From Clostridia bacterium (lineage in GTDB: Bacteria; Bacillota; Clostridia; Oscillospirales; Acutalibacteraceae), in the NCBI GenBank assembly GCA_024404025.1, contig JAKSQP010000001.1, forward strand, positions 1 to 64,000: a DNA stretch of 64,000 nt, given 5' to 3'. Made by a program: the position numbers and the translations under genes. Each line of letters begins with the position of its first letter. Within the stretch, counting starts at the first letter, position 1. Below, in pieces: positions 63,138 through 64,000 of this stretch. The notes beneath the pieces are model-generated. The model had not been told where the DNA came from. It saw only the letters and a program-made list of their open reading frames with translations, and made no database searches.

Positions 63138-63899
63138 TTATGCCTGGCCGAACATCCATTTCAGAACATACTGAATATATTCATCCCAGAATTCCCAGCA
63201 ATGAACTCCGGGGGATTCCTTATAGCAAAGGTCATAGCCGAGCGAATTCAGCTTATCTCTGAATGCCGTATTTTCTTTATAAAGAAAGTCCTCCGTTCCG
63301 CAGCCCATAAAGATTTCCGGCTTGTTCGGGTTATCCCTGCGGGTTTCGGCAAGATAATAAAGGTTATCTTCATCGGGAACGGGTCCGTTTTCGCCGAAAA
63401 TTGATGAATAAAGCTCATCGCCGAAGCGTCTGTTAAGGTCGATTGCGGATGAAAGGCCTGCGCAGGCGCAGAAATTATCGCATTCTCTCAAGCCGATTTT
63501 GAGCGCACCGTAGCCGCCCATAGAAAGACCTGCAATGAAATTATCTTCTCTCTCTGTTGAAAGGCCGAAAAATTCATTCATCCTCTTCGGAAGTTCCTTT
63601 GCGATGAACTGATAGAACTTCATTCCGTATTTCATATCGCAGTAAAAGCTCTTGTGAGCGCAGGGCATAATGACGGCGATTCCGTATTCGGCGGCGTATC
63701 TTTCAATTGAGGTTCTGCGAAGCCATATTGAGTGATCATCACTCAGACCGTGAAGCAGATAAAGATTTTTGAATTTTTCTTTTTCCGCAGCGGTTTTAAC
63801 GCCGATTTCGCCGTTAAGATTTTTCTGCGGAAGCACAACATAAACCTCGGTCTGCATTCCGAGAGCTTCGCTGAAAAATTTAATATCGCATAATGCCAT
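63138..63899 (-). CDS. Esterase of the EstA/feruloyl-esterase-like alpha/beta hydrolase family
   Basis: The 253-residue cytoplasmic enzyme has the esterase-D-like fold: YLLHGLSDDHSIWLRR near residue 48, the nucleophile in AGLSMGGYGALKIGL (Ser about residue 124), the acid in MGCGTEDFLY and the base in SPGVHCWEFWD. Family members (tributyrin esterases, acetylxylan or feruloyl esterases) remove acyl groups from sugars or small esters. It is monocistronic, with a promoter at 63927-63955. No gene is seen from 63956 to the window end. Confidence 0.9.
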   Translation of the reverse strand: MALCDIKFFSEALGMQTEVYVVLPQKNLNGEIGVKTAAEKEKFKNLYLLHGLSDDHSIWLRRTSIERYAAEYGIAVIMPCAHKSFYCDMKYGMKFYQFIAKELPKRMNEFFGLSTEREDNFIAGLSMGGYGALKIGLRECDNFCACAGLSSAIDLNRRFGDELYSSIFGENGPVPDEDNLYYLAETRRDNPNKPEIFMGCGTEDFLYKENTAFRDKLNSLGYDLCYKESPGVHCWEFWDEYIQYVLKWMFGQA

Positions 63900-63926
63900 A
63901 ATATCATCTCCGGTCGGTTTTTCTTA

Positions 63927-63955
63927 ATTATAAAACAAGATCTGCTCAATATCAA
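63927..63955 (-). promoter_or_regulatory. Promoter of the esterase gene
   Basis: On the minus strand TTGATA (63955-63950), 17-base spacer and TATAAT (63932-63927), 28 bases before the ATG. Confidence 0.8.
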
Positions 63956-64000
63956 GAGAATCACATTTTTATTGCAAAATCGTTTCAATATTCTCAATTA

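Overview
This window looks like the chromosome of an uncultured, probably gut-dwelling clostridial member of the Bacillota (Oscillospiraceae/Ruminococcaceae-like; genus not resolved). The evidence is Gram-positive style signal peptides and lipoproteins, AAGGAGG-type ribosome binding sites, TTGACA/TATAAT promoters with 17-base spacers, a BofA-like sporulation gene, ZapA, AbrB/SpoVT-type regulators, many anaerobe-type Fe-S and radical enzymes, and a set of carbohydrate-active enzymes. No tRNA, rRNA or CRISPR array was recognised.

Layout. 1-2229 (minus) is the first 743 codons of a large secreted helical-repeat protein that runs off the left edge. 2240-3960 is a graveyard of mobile-element debris: a truncated serine recombinase, a long hairpin, an orphan promoter, a membrane-protein tail, the tail of a surface protein, a degenerate TnpV and a short AbrB/SpoVT gene. 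4167-5576 is a secreted lipase-like protein, followed by an SGNH-hydrolase relic. 6101-10407 (plus) is a four-gene operon of unknown purpose: beta-rich protein, polytopic membrane protein, metallophosphoesterase and histidine phosphatase. 10435-13318 (minus) is a Gfo/Idh oxidoreductase-nagB-nagA amino-sugar operon. 13451-17862 (plus) holds a secreted phosphoesterase, a ferredoxin-type aldo/keto reductase and an unassigned glycyl radical enzyme. 17939-23281 (minus) is an M20 peptidase-ThuA-Gfo/Idh-GH3 operon. 23411-24745 is a metallo-beta-lactamase-fold protein. 24791-28798 (minus) pairs a large secreted protein with an orphan RACo-like corrinoid-activator protein. 28954-33597 (plus) has an alpha/beta hydrolase, then a sugar-binding lipoprotein coupled to a multidomain LytS-5TMR/SpoIIE/HATPase receptor.

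From 33735 onward housekeeping genes alternate with glycan genes: murD-murI-radC; the minus-strand operon manA-ABC-F-GH78-GNAT-Gfo/Idh; bofA; a PHP-domain protein with a PrsA-like lipoprotein; a Pr6Pr-like membrane protein with asnA; zapA with a U32 peptidase; and the translation cluster rpmG-secE-nusG-rplK-rplA-rplJ-rplL with its leaders. The rplJL unit ends in a terminator and is followed by an AbrB-zinc-ribbon gene and a diacylglycerol-kinase-family gene, not by rpoBC. The right end holds a FAD oxidoreductase, an iron alcohol dehydrogenase, a GH5 endoglycoceramidase-like enzyme, a fibronectin-III-like secreted protein, an SPFH/zinc-ribbon protein and an esterase.

The genes fit a saccharolytic anaerobe that strips glycans (GH3, GH78, GH5, NagA/NagB, ManA) and senses extracellular sugars. 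The two most unusual modules are the glycyl radical enzyme with its GCTE active-site motif and the binding-protein/5TMR-SpoIIE receptor pair that has no transporter genes.
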